Shown here one piece after another: positions 1-5,269 of a stretch of DNA of 6,606 nt; the first letter of the stretch is position 1, and every line of letters starts with the position of its first letter. Position numbers and translations under genes: made by a program. The notes beneath the pieces are model-generated. The model was given only the letters and a program-made list of their open reading frames with translations, did no database searches and was not told the origin of the DNA. This DNA is from an uncultured Lachnospiraceae bacterium (lineage in GTDB: Bacteria; Bacillota_A; Clostridia; Lachnospirales; Lachnospiraceae), in NCBI GenBank assembly GCA_910588595.1, contig CAJUQU010000235.1:1-6606 (forward strand). The letters run 5' to 3'.

Positions 1-322
1 CGCTTGCTTTGTCCCCGCCATTATGGATGCCGCAGCCGGCTACGATCGTGACATCGCAGTCCTCTCCGATATGGAAGTCATTGTAAACCAGCTCTTTGAG
101 CCCTGTCTGTGTCATCAGGACCGGAATATGCACACTCTCCTTCTTTGTGCCTGGCTTGATAAAGATATCGATCCCTGGCTTATCCTCCTTGGGGACGATC
201 TCGATATGCTCTGTCGAACGTCTCCCTGCCGCCTCCCCGTTCGCACGGATATTGTAAGCGCCGGCAGGCACTTCATGCAGATCCGCCACCTGCATCAATA
301 ATGTCTTCTGAATCTCATCCAT
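1..322 (-). CDS. SufB/SufD-like Fe-S cluster assembly protein (N-terminal part, cut by window edge)
   Basis: This frame opens at the ATG at 322-320 and is still open at base 1, giving 107 residues. It starts MDEIQKTLLMQV and contains VAGCGIHNGG near residues 94-103, a stretch I associate with the short SufB/SufD-like proteins of Clostridia. In this family the protein is a beta-helix scaffold partner of SufC for building Fe-S clusters in the cytoplasm. The C-terminal core that would separate SufB from SufD lies outside the window, so I do not assign either symbol. The start is supported by GGAGG at 335-331, 8 nt upstream, and by translational overlap: the ATG lies inside the end of sufC (8-nt ATGGATGA overlap, 315-322). 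A second ATG at 330-328 is in another frame. Adjacency to sufC strengthens the call considerably. Confidence 0.8.
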   Translation of the reverse strand, partial: MDEIQKTLLMQVADLHEVPAGAYNIRANGEAAGRRSTEHIEIVPKEDKPGIDIFIKPGTKKESVHIPVLMTQTGLKELVYNDFHIGEDCDVTIVAGCGIHNGGDKAS

Positions 323-1043
323 GGATACATCCTCCCGCATTGTGTTTGCACTCAAGATTGCCGCTCAACAGCCCCGGCAGTATCTCCTCCTTCGTGCCCA
401 TATTCTGGATCTCACCGTTTGCGATCACCACGATCTTATCCGCAATGTCGAGTATGCGCTCCTGATGTGAGATGATCACGATATTTCCCTGTGTCTTATC
501 GTGCATCTTCTCAAACACTTTGATCAGATTCTGGAAACTCCACAGATCGATCCCCGCCTCCGGCTCGTCAAACACTGAAAGCTTCATGCCTCTTGCGATC
601 ACAGTCGCGATCTCGATCCGCTTGAGCTCCCCGCCAGAAAGGCTGCCGTTCACCTCACGATTGATGTAATCCCTCGCACAAAGCCCCACCTCAGCAAGGT
701 ACTTGCACGCACCCTCGACGCTGAGCTTCTCACCGGCCGCCAGCCTGATCAGATCGAGCACTGTGATCCCCTTAAACCTTACCGGCTGCTGAAATGCAAA
801 GCTGATACCCAGATTTGCCCTGTCCGTGATGGACATGTCTGTGATATCCTGCCCCTCAAAAAGTATCTGTCCCTCTGTCGGCTGTATGATCCCTGCGATC
901 ATCTTGGCAAGGGTGGATTTCCCACCTCCGTTCGGTCCGGTGATCGCTGTAAAGCGATCGTCTATTTTTAAGCTGATATGATTCAATATATCCTTTCCGT
1001 TCCCCTCCTCAACGTGATAGGATATATTCCTTAGTTCCAACAT
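315..1043 (-). CDS. sufC: SufC-type ABC ATPase of the Fe-S assembly system
   Basis: A 242-residue soluble ABC ATPase with no membrane segments. Motifs in order: Walker A GPNGGGKST (36-44), Q-loop QQ (85-86), signature LSGGELKR (135-142), Walker B ending in FDE (158-160) with the following PEAGID, and the switch histidine H193 in ISHQ. The ELKR after the signature glycines and the DEPEAGID Walker B region are typical of SufC rather than of transport ATPases. SufC drives conformational change in SufB/SufD scaffolds during Fe-S cluster assembly. Its end overlaps the SufB/D-like start by 8 nt, implying coupled translation of the two subunits. The start ATG at 1043 follows GGAGGAGG by about 9 nt. 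The extreme C-terminus carries two cysteines (C232, C239) in a Gly-rich tail of unknown role. The XRE regulator ends only 39 nt upstream with no terminator between, so both may share one transcript. Confidence 0.93.
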   Translation of the reverse strand: MLELRNISYHVEEGNGKDILNHISLKIDDRFTAITGPNGGGKSTLAKMIAGIIQPTEGQILFEGQDITDMSITDRANLGISFAFQQPVRFKGITVLDLIRLAAGEKLSVEGACKYLAEVGLCARDYINREVNGSLSGGELKRIEIATVIARGMKLSVFDEPEAGIDLWSFQNLIKVFEKMHDKTQGNIVIISHQERILDIADKIVVIANGEIQNMGTKEEILPGLLSGNLECKHNAGGCIHG

Positions 1044-1082
1044 GTATTGATTCCTCCTCCCATCAACAGTGCGGTCATATTA

Positions 1083-1388
1083 TTATGGCGCCGATTTTTT
1101 CGGTACAAATTCCAGTTTTAATGTCATTCCCATCCCATCGGCAAGCCTTTTTAACAATTTTAGCGACGGATTTCTTGTTCCGTTCTCCAATTTACTGATA
1201 TCCGCCTGATCAATGCCTGTTCTCTCGGCAAGTTCTTTCTGTGAAAGGTTTTGTGATATTCTGGCATCCACCATCGCGCGGATGACATCCATTTCAGGCT
1301 GGCTGTCTTCCCACGCTTTCCTGAATTCGTCATTTTGCAACTGATCATCCAAATATTCATCAAGTGTTTTCATATCGCGTATCACCAC
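1083..1388 (-). CDS. XRE-family helix-turn-helix regulator, HigA-antitoxin-like, without a toxin partner
   Basis: A 101-residue DNA-binding protein. An acidic N-terminal region (KTLDEYLDDQL, then an FRKAWEDSQPEMD segment) leads into a Cro/C1-type helix-turn-helix at about residues 48-75, with the core SQKELAERTGIDQADISKLENG. The N-terminal arrangement resembles antitoxins of HigB/RelE-type modules (family knowledge), but no toxin-sized frame lies upstream or downstream here. The longest frame begins with GTG at 1388. Family members usually begin at the MKTLDEYL methionine, which is ATG at 1373. AAAGG at 1394-1390 is too close to 1388 and 16 nt from 1373, so the start is uncertain (second GTG at 1385 also possible). 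A strong promoter with a built-in palindrome lies about 70 nt upstream, consistent with self-repression. sufC follows after 39 nt. Confidence 0.85.
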   Translation of the reverse strand: MVIRDMKTLDEYLDDQLQNDEFRKAWEDSQPEMDVIRAMVDARISQNLSQKELAERTGIDQADISKLENGTRNPSLKLLKRLADGMGMTLKLEFVPKKSAP

Positions 1389-1432
1389 ACCTTTCCAAAT
1401 AGTCTTCCCACAAATTCTATCAGTCGCGTATC
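1375..1432. repeat. Nine-base direct repeat in the leader of the XRE gene
   Basis: TCGCGTATC occurs at 1375-1383 and again at 1424-1432, 49 bp apart. The first copy covers the region between the candidate start codons of the XRE gene. A 9-bp repeat at this distance is expected about once in a window of this length by chance, so only its location gives it interest. Confidence 0.3.
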
Positions 1433-1464
1433 TGCGCTATCCGCACTTTCGTGTTTCTATGTCT

Positions 1465-1493
1465 ATAATATGGTATATATACCATATTGTCAA
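1465..1493 (-). promoter_or_regulatory. Near-consensus sigma-A promoter for the XRE regulator (and possibly sufC)
   Basis: On the minus strand TTGACA (1493-1488, 6/6 match) is followed by exactly 17 nt and then TATTAT (1470-1465, 5/6 match). Transcription would start near 1458, leaving a leader of about 70-85 nt before the regulator. This is the best promoter in the window. Its spacer is occupied by the palindrome described separately. Confidence 0.82.
1467..1488. promoter_or_regulatory. Perfect 22-bp palindrome in the promoter spacer, probable operator
   Basis: The core GGTATATATACC is flanked symmetrically by AATAT and ATATT, giving 11 base pairs of uninterrupted dyad symmetry centred between 1477 and 1478. 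A perfect 22-bp palindrome is expected by chance only about 0.002 times in a window this size. It fills the spacer between the -35 and -10 boxes and touches both, so a bound dimer would block RNA polymerase. The adjacent XRE protein is the obvious candidate ligand, by analogy with antitoxin autoregulation. Confidence 0.8.
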
Positions 1494-1558
1494 CATTTTA
1501 TTGTATGGCACTCTGGGAAACTGCTGCCGAAACAGGCACCCGCAGCGCAATGCCTTGA

Positions 1559-2407
1559 TCAGATTTCTACCCTGAAGCAGATCTCCTGCCCGTCCTCCTG
1601 TTCTGACAGCTCCACTGTGATTTCCCCTTTGTGGCGCTTTGCGATCTGATTTGCCTGATACAGTCCAAGCCCCCTGTCCTCACGGTTGCTTTTCGTCGTG
1701 TAGCCCTTTTCAAAAAAACGTGCGATCTCACCCATCATCAGATTTTCCACCTGATTTTTGATCGCAAAGATCAGCTTGTCATTTTGGGCGTCGAGCACCA
1801 TCTCAACTTTATTTTTTTCGGGCGTTGCAGCCTCAAATGCATTGTCCGTGAGCGTTCCGATGATTTCAACCAGCGCGTGTTCTGACACTGGTGTCACAAT
1901 TTCCTGGCTCAGTACCTGTATATCGATATCGATGTATCCCGGAGCACTGATGATCTTACTGTACAGAAATCCAGCCAAAATCTTGTCTGATATCCGCAGA
2001 AGTGCGGGGTTGCAGCGCGATCTGTCCTCGTATATTTCTTTGCAGTATGTCGACTGCGCTTTCACAAGCTCATCATAATCCGTCATCGTCACATGCATAT
2101 TCAGGATCGCGTTCATATGATTGTCAAACTCATGCTGCCGCGCCCGGATATCCTTTGTCAGCTCCTCCATCGGCTTTATGTAGAGTTTGTATATCTTCAA
2201 TTCCTCCTCCTGGCGGCGAAGCGCTGCATAGTTCTGCGCCCAGTCCAGAAGTCCCAATAATATGACGGAAAATACTATGCCAAACAGAACCATCACCTTG
2301 ATATCCAACGTGTGGCTTAGATACAGATCGACCAGCAGATACAGCGTTATGATCAGCGCGACCACACAAAAGATCCGATATAAAAATCTCCTGCCAAGTT
2401 CAGCCAT
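1559..2407 (-). CDS. GHKL sensor histidine kinase, AgrC-like catalytic part with a minimal two-helix membrane sensor
   Basis: A 282-residue membrane histidine kinase. Two hydrophobic segments (about 9-29 and 37-55) are joined by a loop of only about 7 residues, followed by a charged helix (about 57-88). The phospho-acceptor is probably H92 in RQHEFDNHMNAI, resembling the AgrC/LytTR-partner H-box. The GHKL ATPase has an N-box TDNAFEAA (N189) and a G-box DRGLGLYQANQIAKRHKG (from 244). AgrC itself has six or seven membrane helices, so this sensor is strongly reduced and more like intramembrane-sensing kinases in layout. It should autophosphorylate and pass phosphate to the LytTR regulator encoded 48 nt upstream. 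The ATG at 2407 follows AGGGGG by about 7 nt, and an in-frame TAA lies a few codons upstream, fixing the start. No agrB or agrD gene is present in the window, so the ligand is unknown. Confidence 0.9.
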   Translation of the reverse strand: MAELGRRFLYRIFCVVALIITLYLLVDLYLSHTLDIKVMVLFGIVFSVILLGLLDWAQNYAALRRQEEELKIYKLYIKPMEELTKDIRARQHEFDNHMNAILNMHVTMTDYDELVKAQSTYCKEIYEDRSRCNPALLRISDKILAGFLYSKIISAPGYIDIDIQVLSQEIVTPVSEHALVEIIGTLTDNAFEAATPEKNKVEMVLDAQNDKLIFAIKNQVENLMMGEIARFFEKGYTTKSNREDRGLGLYQANQIAKRHKGEITVELSEQEDGQEICFRVEI

Positions 2408-2455
2408 GATGATACCCCCTGGAATTAATTACTGTCTTTTCCACTTTGCTCCCCT

Positions 2456-3193
2456 TTAAGAATGCTGCATCTGCAGTTTTTTCCGAATCTCATTCTTGTA
2501 TGTGATACCGATCTCCACCTGATCACCGTTTTTCATGCTGATCAGTCCGTTCACGGTATCCACATAGTCAATATAGTCCTGGTTGACAACACACATGCGA
2601 TGCACCTGCAGAAATCTGTCTCCCGGAAGCTTCTCCAAAAGCTGTCTTATGGAAAGATATAGAACCTTCATTTCCTCCTTTAGCAGTACAAAGTTCACTC
2701 CCCTTGGTACTGCTTTGATACACACGATGTCCTTGCAGAAGATTTTGTAATTGATACTGTCCTTCTTGACAACCACATAAGCCTCCCTCGTCTCTCCCTG
2801 CTGCGACAAAAAAAGCAGTTTCCCGACAAGCTTACGGATATCTTCCTCATTGTACGGTTTCACAAGATACTGGTAACAGTGGAGCTCCCTGTACGCGGTC
2901 AGCTCCATGTTTGCCAGTGACGTGATCATAATGATCGGTGTGAAGGCGTACTCCTTCCTCATGCGCACCTCCCGCGCAAAGGTTATCCCTGAGATATCCT
3001 CACTGTCGTCTATGTCCAGATTAATGTCAAGCAAAAAAGCCTGAAAGAGCGGCTGCGCCTCATCAAGCGCAGCTCTTGCCTCCTCCAGACTGTTTACCGG
3101 AACAGCACACACATGTCCGGATACCCTCTCTACCATCACAGTAATCGCATCTAAGCACTCCTTACTGTCCTCTAGTATCAATATCCTTGTCAT
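2456..3193 (-). CDS. LytTR-family response regulator (AgrA-like)
   Basis: A 245-residue cytoplasmic two-domain regulator. The receiver domain (about 1-125) has acidic residues E8-D9, the predicted phosphorylation site D56 in LLDINL, switch T91 and invariant K112-P113. The LytTR DNA-binding domain occupies about 135-240 and shows the typical FLQVHRMCVVNQDYI segment (194-208). LytTR regulators usually bind pairs of direct repeats and partner GHKL kinases. The kinase gene follows after 48 nt. The start ATG at 3193 is preceded by GGGAGGGG with a 9-nt spacer. The SPFH gene ends only 32 nt upstream with no terminator, so the pair is probably co-transcribed with the NfeD and SPFH genes. Confidence 0.93.
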   Translation of the reverse strand: MTRILILEDSKECLDAITVMVERVSGHVCAVPVNSLEEARAALDEAQPLFQAFLLDINLDIDDSEDISGITFAREVRMRKEYAFTPIIMITSLANMELTAYRELHCYQYLVKPYNEEDIRKLVGKLLFLSQQGETREAYVVVKKDSINYKIFCKDIVCIKAVPRGVNFVLLKEEMKVLYLSIRQLLEKLPGDRFLQVHRMCVVNQDYIDYVDTVNGLISMKNGDQVEIGITYKNEIRKKLQMQHS

Positions 3194-3225
3194 GTCCGTT
3201 GTCCCCTCCCGTTTTTGATTCCATA

Positions 3226-4140
3226 TTACTTTAAGATTTCCCCGACTGATTTTACAAGCCCTGCCACGCCTTGGATTTCTGATGGAATAATGATCTTGGT
3301 GGCATTTCCGTTTGCCGCCTTCTCGAACGCTTCGAGTTTCTTGATGGTGAGCACTGACTCGTCGGCGCCCGCATCTTTCAGGAACTTGATACCTTCCGCG
3401 TTTGCCATCTGTACGATACGGATCGCCTCTGCCTGACCTTCCGCCTCACGGATCTTTCTCTCCTTTTCAGCTTCTGCACGAAGGATTGCCGCCTGCTTCT
3501 CCGCCTCTGCCTCGAGGATCGCGGACTCCTTCTGACCTTCTGCGACCAGGATCGTCGACTTCTTCTCGCCTTCTGCGCGAAGGATCGCCTCACGTCGCTC
3601 TCTCTCTGCCTTCATCTGCTTCTCCATCGCGTTTCTGATCGCCTCTGGCGGGATGATATTCTTCAGCTCGACACGGTTCACCTTGATGCCCCATGGATCT
3701 GTGGCAACGTCAAGCGCCGAACGCATGTTTGTATTAATAATCTCCCTCGATGTCAATGTCTGGTCGAGCTCCATCTCACCGATGATATTTCTCAGCGTTG
3801 TCGCCGTCAGCTTTTCGATCGCCATGATCGGATTATCCACACCATATGCGTACATCTTCGGATCCGTGATCTGGAAAAAAACGACCGTATCAATCTGCAT
3901 CGTAACGTTATCCTTTGTGATCACAGGCTGCGGCGGAAAATCCACCACCTGTTCCTTCAGATTTACTTTCTTGGCAACCCTGTCAAGAAAAGGTACCTTG
4001 AACCGGAGACCAACGCTCCACGTGGTGTTATATCCGCCAAGACGCTCAATAACATACGCTGACGCCTGCGGGACAATCCGCACATTTGCCGCAAGGATCA
4101 CAACAAGAAAAATTGCTATACCCAATAATATAATTGCCAT
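3226..4140 (-). CDS. SPFH/band 7 (stomatin/paraslipin-like) membrane scaffold protein
   Basis: A 304-residue protein with an N-terminal membrane anchor (about 2-19), an SPFH domain (about 22-175, including ERLGGYNTTWSVGLRFKVPF and the AIEKLTATTLRNIIGEMELD block), a long charged helix of repeated AEGEK-type units (about 175-245) and a C-terminal oligomerisation-like segment ending GLVKSVGEILK. SPFH proteins of the stomatin class form large ring-like assemblies in membrane microdomains and often pair with NfeD proteins. The NfeD-like gene ends 2 nt upstream, and its last codons (GAGGAGTAA) supply the ribosome binding site, so translation is probably coupled. Length and layout are normal for the family. 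The regulator gene of a two-component system follows after 32 nt, an association I do not recognise as standard. Confidence 0.95.
   Translation of the reverse strand: MAIILLGIAIFLVVILAANVRIVPQASAYVIERLGGYNTTWSVGLRFKVPFLDRVAKKVNLKEQVVDFPPQPVITKDNVTMQIDTVVFFQITDPKMYAYGVDNPIMAIEKLTATTLRNIIGEMELDQTLTSREIINTNMRSALDVATDPWGIKVNRVELKNIIPPEAIRNAMEKQMKAERERREAILRAEGEKKSTILVAEGQKESAILEAEAEKQAAILRAEAEKERKIREAEGQAEAIRIVQMANAEGIKFLKDAGADESVLTIKKLEAFEKAANGNATKIIIPSEIQGVAGLVKSVGEILK
3421..3585 (-). repeat. Eleven-residue (33-nt) repeats encoding the SPFH coiled-coil
   Basis: Residues 186-240 read as five consecutive 11-residue units: AILRAEGEKKS, TILVAEGQKES, AILEAEAEKQA, AILRAEAEKER, KIREAEGQAEA. The hendecad period fits a right-handed coiled-coil, as is usual in this region of SPFH proteins. 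At DNA level the copies are diverged but visibly periodic. Confidence 0.75.
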
Positions 4141-4142
4141 AT

Positions 4143-4583
4143 TTACTCCTCCTCATACTTTTCAACAACAAGTCTCACACCCTTGATATCCACAACCTTA
4201 GCCAGGCTTCCCGCTGTGATCTTGCATCTCTCGTCCACTGAGCGCACTGCCCATTCCTGACCATTTACCACGGCACGGCCTTGACCGGCAATGTTGTCGA
4301 CATCCTGCGTGATCCTTACCACCTTACCAATGATACCCTCATAATTTGTCCTTGTCCGCGAATTGTTTATGTACCTTATCGCCAAGGGTCTCGTGAATAT
4401 CAGCATTCCAAGTGATACCAACAAAAAAACTGTCAGCTGGAGTATGATCCCCCCACCCAGCATAGAGATAATGATCGCCACCAGCGCACCGATCGCGAAC
4501 CAGATCGTAGTCAATCCTACCGTTATGATCTCAATGATGATGAGTATGATCATAGCCGCCAGCCATACCATTGTGTTCGTCAT
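4143..4583 (-). CDS. NfeD-family membrane protein (SPFH partner)
   Basis: A 146-residue protein starting MTNTMVWLAAMI, with hydrophobic helices at about 5-23, 25-42 and 44-64, followed by a small soluble beta domain (about 80-143, YEGIIGKVVRITQDVDN then GQGRAVVNGQEWAVRS) that matches the OB-fold of NfeD proteins. NfeD proteins associate with SPFH scaffolds in the membrane, and the SPFH gene begins 2 nt after this stop. The frame remains open upstream to an ATG at 4697, but the start at 4583 is chosen because AAAGGAGG (4598-4591) sits 7 nt before it and the extra upstream residues are not NfeD-like and would overlap the ThyX-family gene's neighbourhood and promoter. This is the short NfeD form without a ClpP-like protease domain. 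Confidence 0.9.
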   Translation of the reverse strand: MTNTMVWLAAMIILIIIEIITVGLTTIWFAIGALVAIIISMLGGGIILQLTVFLLVSLGMLIFTRPLAIRYINNSRTRTNYEGIIGKVVRITQDVDNIAGQGRAVVNGQEWAVRSVDERCKITAGSLAKVVDIKGVRLVVEKYEEE

Positions 4584-4599
4584 GATACCTCCTCCTTTC

Positions 4600-4629
4600 C
4601 TTATCAGAAAACTTTTCGCTCCTGATAAG
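4600..4629. promoter_or_regulatory. Eight-base inverted repeat just upstream of the nfeD-like ribosome binding site
   Basis: CTTATCAG (4600-4607) and CTGATAAG (4622-4629) are perfect inverted copies with a 14-nt spacer. In RNA the stem could extend through G-U and A-U pairs. The arm nearest the gene ends one base before the Shine-Dalgarno region. It could be an operator or a leader hairpin. A repeat like this arises about once per window by chance, so confidence is modest. Confidence 0.4.
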
Positions 4630-4632
4630 TAT

Positions 4633-4661
4633 ACTTTACCGCACAATCCTGATCCGCACAA
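4633..4661 (-). promoter_or_regulatory. Candidate promoter for the nfeD-SPFH-two-component gene group
   Basis: TTGTGC (4661-4656) and TAAAGT (4638-4633) are separated by 17 nt on the minus strand. The boxes match consensus at only 3/6 and 4/6 positions, so this would be a weak or activator-dependent promoter. An alternative -10, TATACT (4633-4628), has no -35 at proper distance. Confidence 0.35.
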
Positions 4662-4662
4662 T
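4639..4662. repeat. Tandem pair of 9-base direct repeats in the nfeD-like promoter region
   Basis: CCGCACAAT occurs at 4639-4647 and 4654-4662, a 15-bp period that overlaps the candidate -35 and spacer. Direct repeats are the usual target form of LytTR regulators, but those normally have a longer spacing (about 21-bp period), and the sequence does not match the consensus I know. Confidence 0.4.
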
Positions 4663-4704
4663 GGTTTTTGCGTGAATAAAGTGATTTCCGTATTCAATCA
4701 TATG

Positions 4705-5262
4705 CTATTCGTTGATTCCCTTTCGATACTCGGCAAGTTCCTTCTGAAACGCCTCTGTCTTGTGATACCCACAGGAAAACATTTCGGGGCAGAATCCTCT
4801 GTATATGCACTCTTTTACCATACAGCCTGCAAGCTCCGGTTCGGTCTTTGCGATCTCCTCCTTGACGAGCTGCCACGCTTCCCGCGTCTCCTGGCTGGCA
4901 CAGCTGCACAGACGCTTGCGGCTGATATTGATCAATGCCTGTGCATCCGCCTCACATGCATGATTGACCAACGCCCCCTGCGGCAGTTCATCCCGGTCGA
5001 CTCCCGTCCGGTCGCTCCGCTGCGTCGATACCCAGTGCTCGATCCCGATCTTGTGCCGCACCATATGGACGCTTACCCACGATTTCAGGTCCTTCCACCG
5101 CCAATAAAACCGCATGCGCCTGATCGGGGAATGCTCCGACAGGATCAGCCGCCTCTTCCACTCGGTATCGGGGTATTTTCCCGTTGTCTTATTGATCGTA
5201 TTCATGGCAGAATCCTTGATATCCTGCCAGTTATCGTCATGTTTAAATAAATCGATATACAT
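4705..5262 (-). CDS. thyX: Divergent ThyX-family (FAD-dependent thymidylate synthase-like) protein
   Basis: A 185-residue soluble protein that I place in the ThyX family from several aligned features. RHK-x7-S (R69, H70, K71, S79) matches the RHR-x7-S signature. EHSP (43-46) precedes it at the spacing of the family's HxTP/HxSP block. ASQETR (122-127) matches the AQWEIR region, with R127 in the dUMP-binding position. A Cys cluster C152, CPE (158-160), SCG (163-165) matches the C-terminal CPEG..SCG tail. ThyX makes dTMP from dUMP using methylene-tetrahydrofolate, NADPH and FAD. Differences are notable: R to K in the signature, the usual second Glu-His pair near position 49-50 replaced by R-M, and a short length (canonical about 210-260). 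Function may therefore have shifted. The start ATG at 5262 has AAGGAG about 10 nt upstream, and the DUF3783 gene ends 7 nt before it. Confidence 0.72.
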   Translation of the reverse strand: MYIDLFKHDDNWQDIKDSAMNTINKTTGKYPDTEWKRRLILSEHSPIRRMRFYWRWKDLKSWVSVHMVRHKIGIEHWVSTQRSDRTGVDRDELPQGALVNHACEADAQALINISRKRLCSCASQETREAWQLVKEEIAKTEPELAGCMVKECIYRGFCPEMFSCGYHKTEAFQKELAEYRKGINE

Positions 5263-5269
5263 TTTGTGC

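Larger units (their letters stand above)
1389..1558. other. Intergenic region between the histidine kinase and the XRE gene
   Basis: These 170 bases hold the XRE promoter and palindrome (1465-1493) and the XRE leader. Just after the kinase stop, the minus-strand transcript could form weak hairpins (GGCA/TGCC arms between about 1508 and 1556), but none is followed by a T-run, so no intrinsic terminator is claimed. No convincing small gene was seen. Confidence 0.6.

Noticed and set aside
23..301. Plus-strand frame of 92 codons at the left edge
   Set aside because: Antisense to the SufB/D-like gene, with no ribosome site or recognisable domain.
1389..1465. Toxin gene or toxin remnant upstream of the XRE regulator
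   Set aside because: The only open stretch ends in LIEFVGRLFGKVW and lacks an ATG start and any RelE/HigB likeness; it is too short to support.
1464..1469. TATAAT on the plus strand as a divergent promoter
   Set aside because: No -35 lies at suitable distance on that strand and there is no plus-strand gene to serve; it is part of the minus-strand -10 and palindrome.
1505..1558. Intrinsic terminator after the histidine kinase
   Set aside because: Only 4- to 6-bp imperfect stems (GGCA/TGCC) form, and no T-run follows on the minus strand.
1559..3193. Complete agr-type quorum-sensing locus
   Set aside because: Only regulator and kinase are present; no AgrB protease or AgrD peptide gene exists in the window and the kinase lacks the usual multi-helix sensor.
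3378..3593. Arg/Ser-rich minus-strand frame and its plus-strand counterpart at 3402-3638
   Set aside because: Both are out-of-frame readings of the 33-nt repeats that encode the SPFH coiled-coil.
4584..4697. N-terminal extension of the NfeD-like protein to an ATG at 4697
   Set aside because: The extension runs through the promoter region and encodes the Shine-Dalgarno itself (KGGG); the start at 4583 has an ideal ribosome site and a standard NfeD N-terminus.
4363..5250. Long plus-strand open frame (295 codons)
   Set aside because: It is antisense to the NfeD-like and ThyX-like genes, has no ribosome binding site, spans their intergenic promoter region and shows no recognisable domain.
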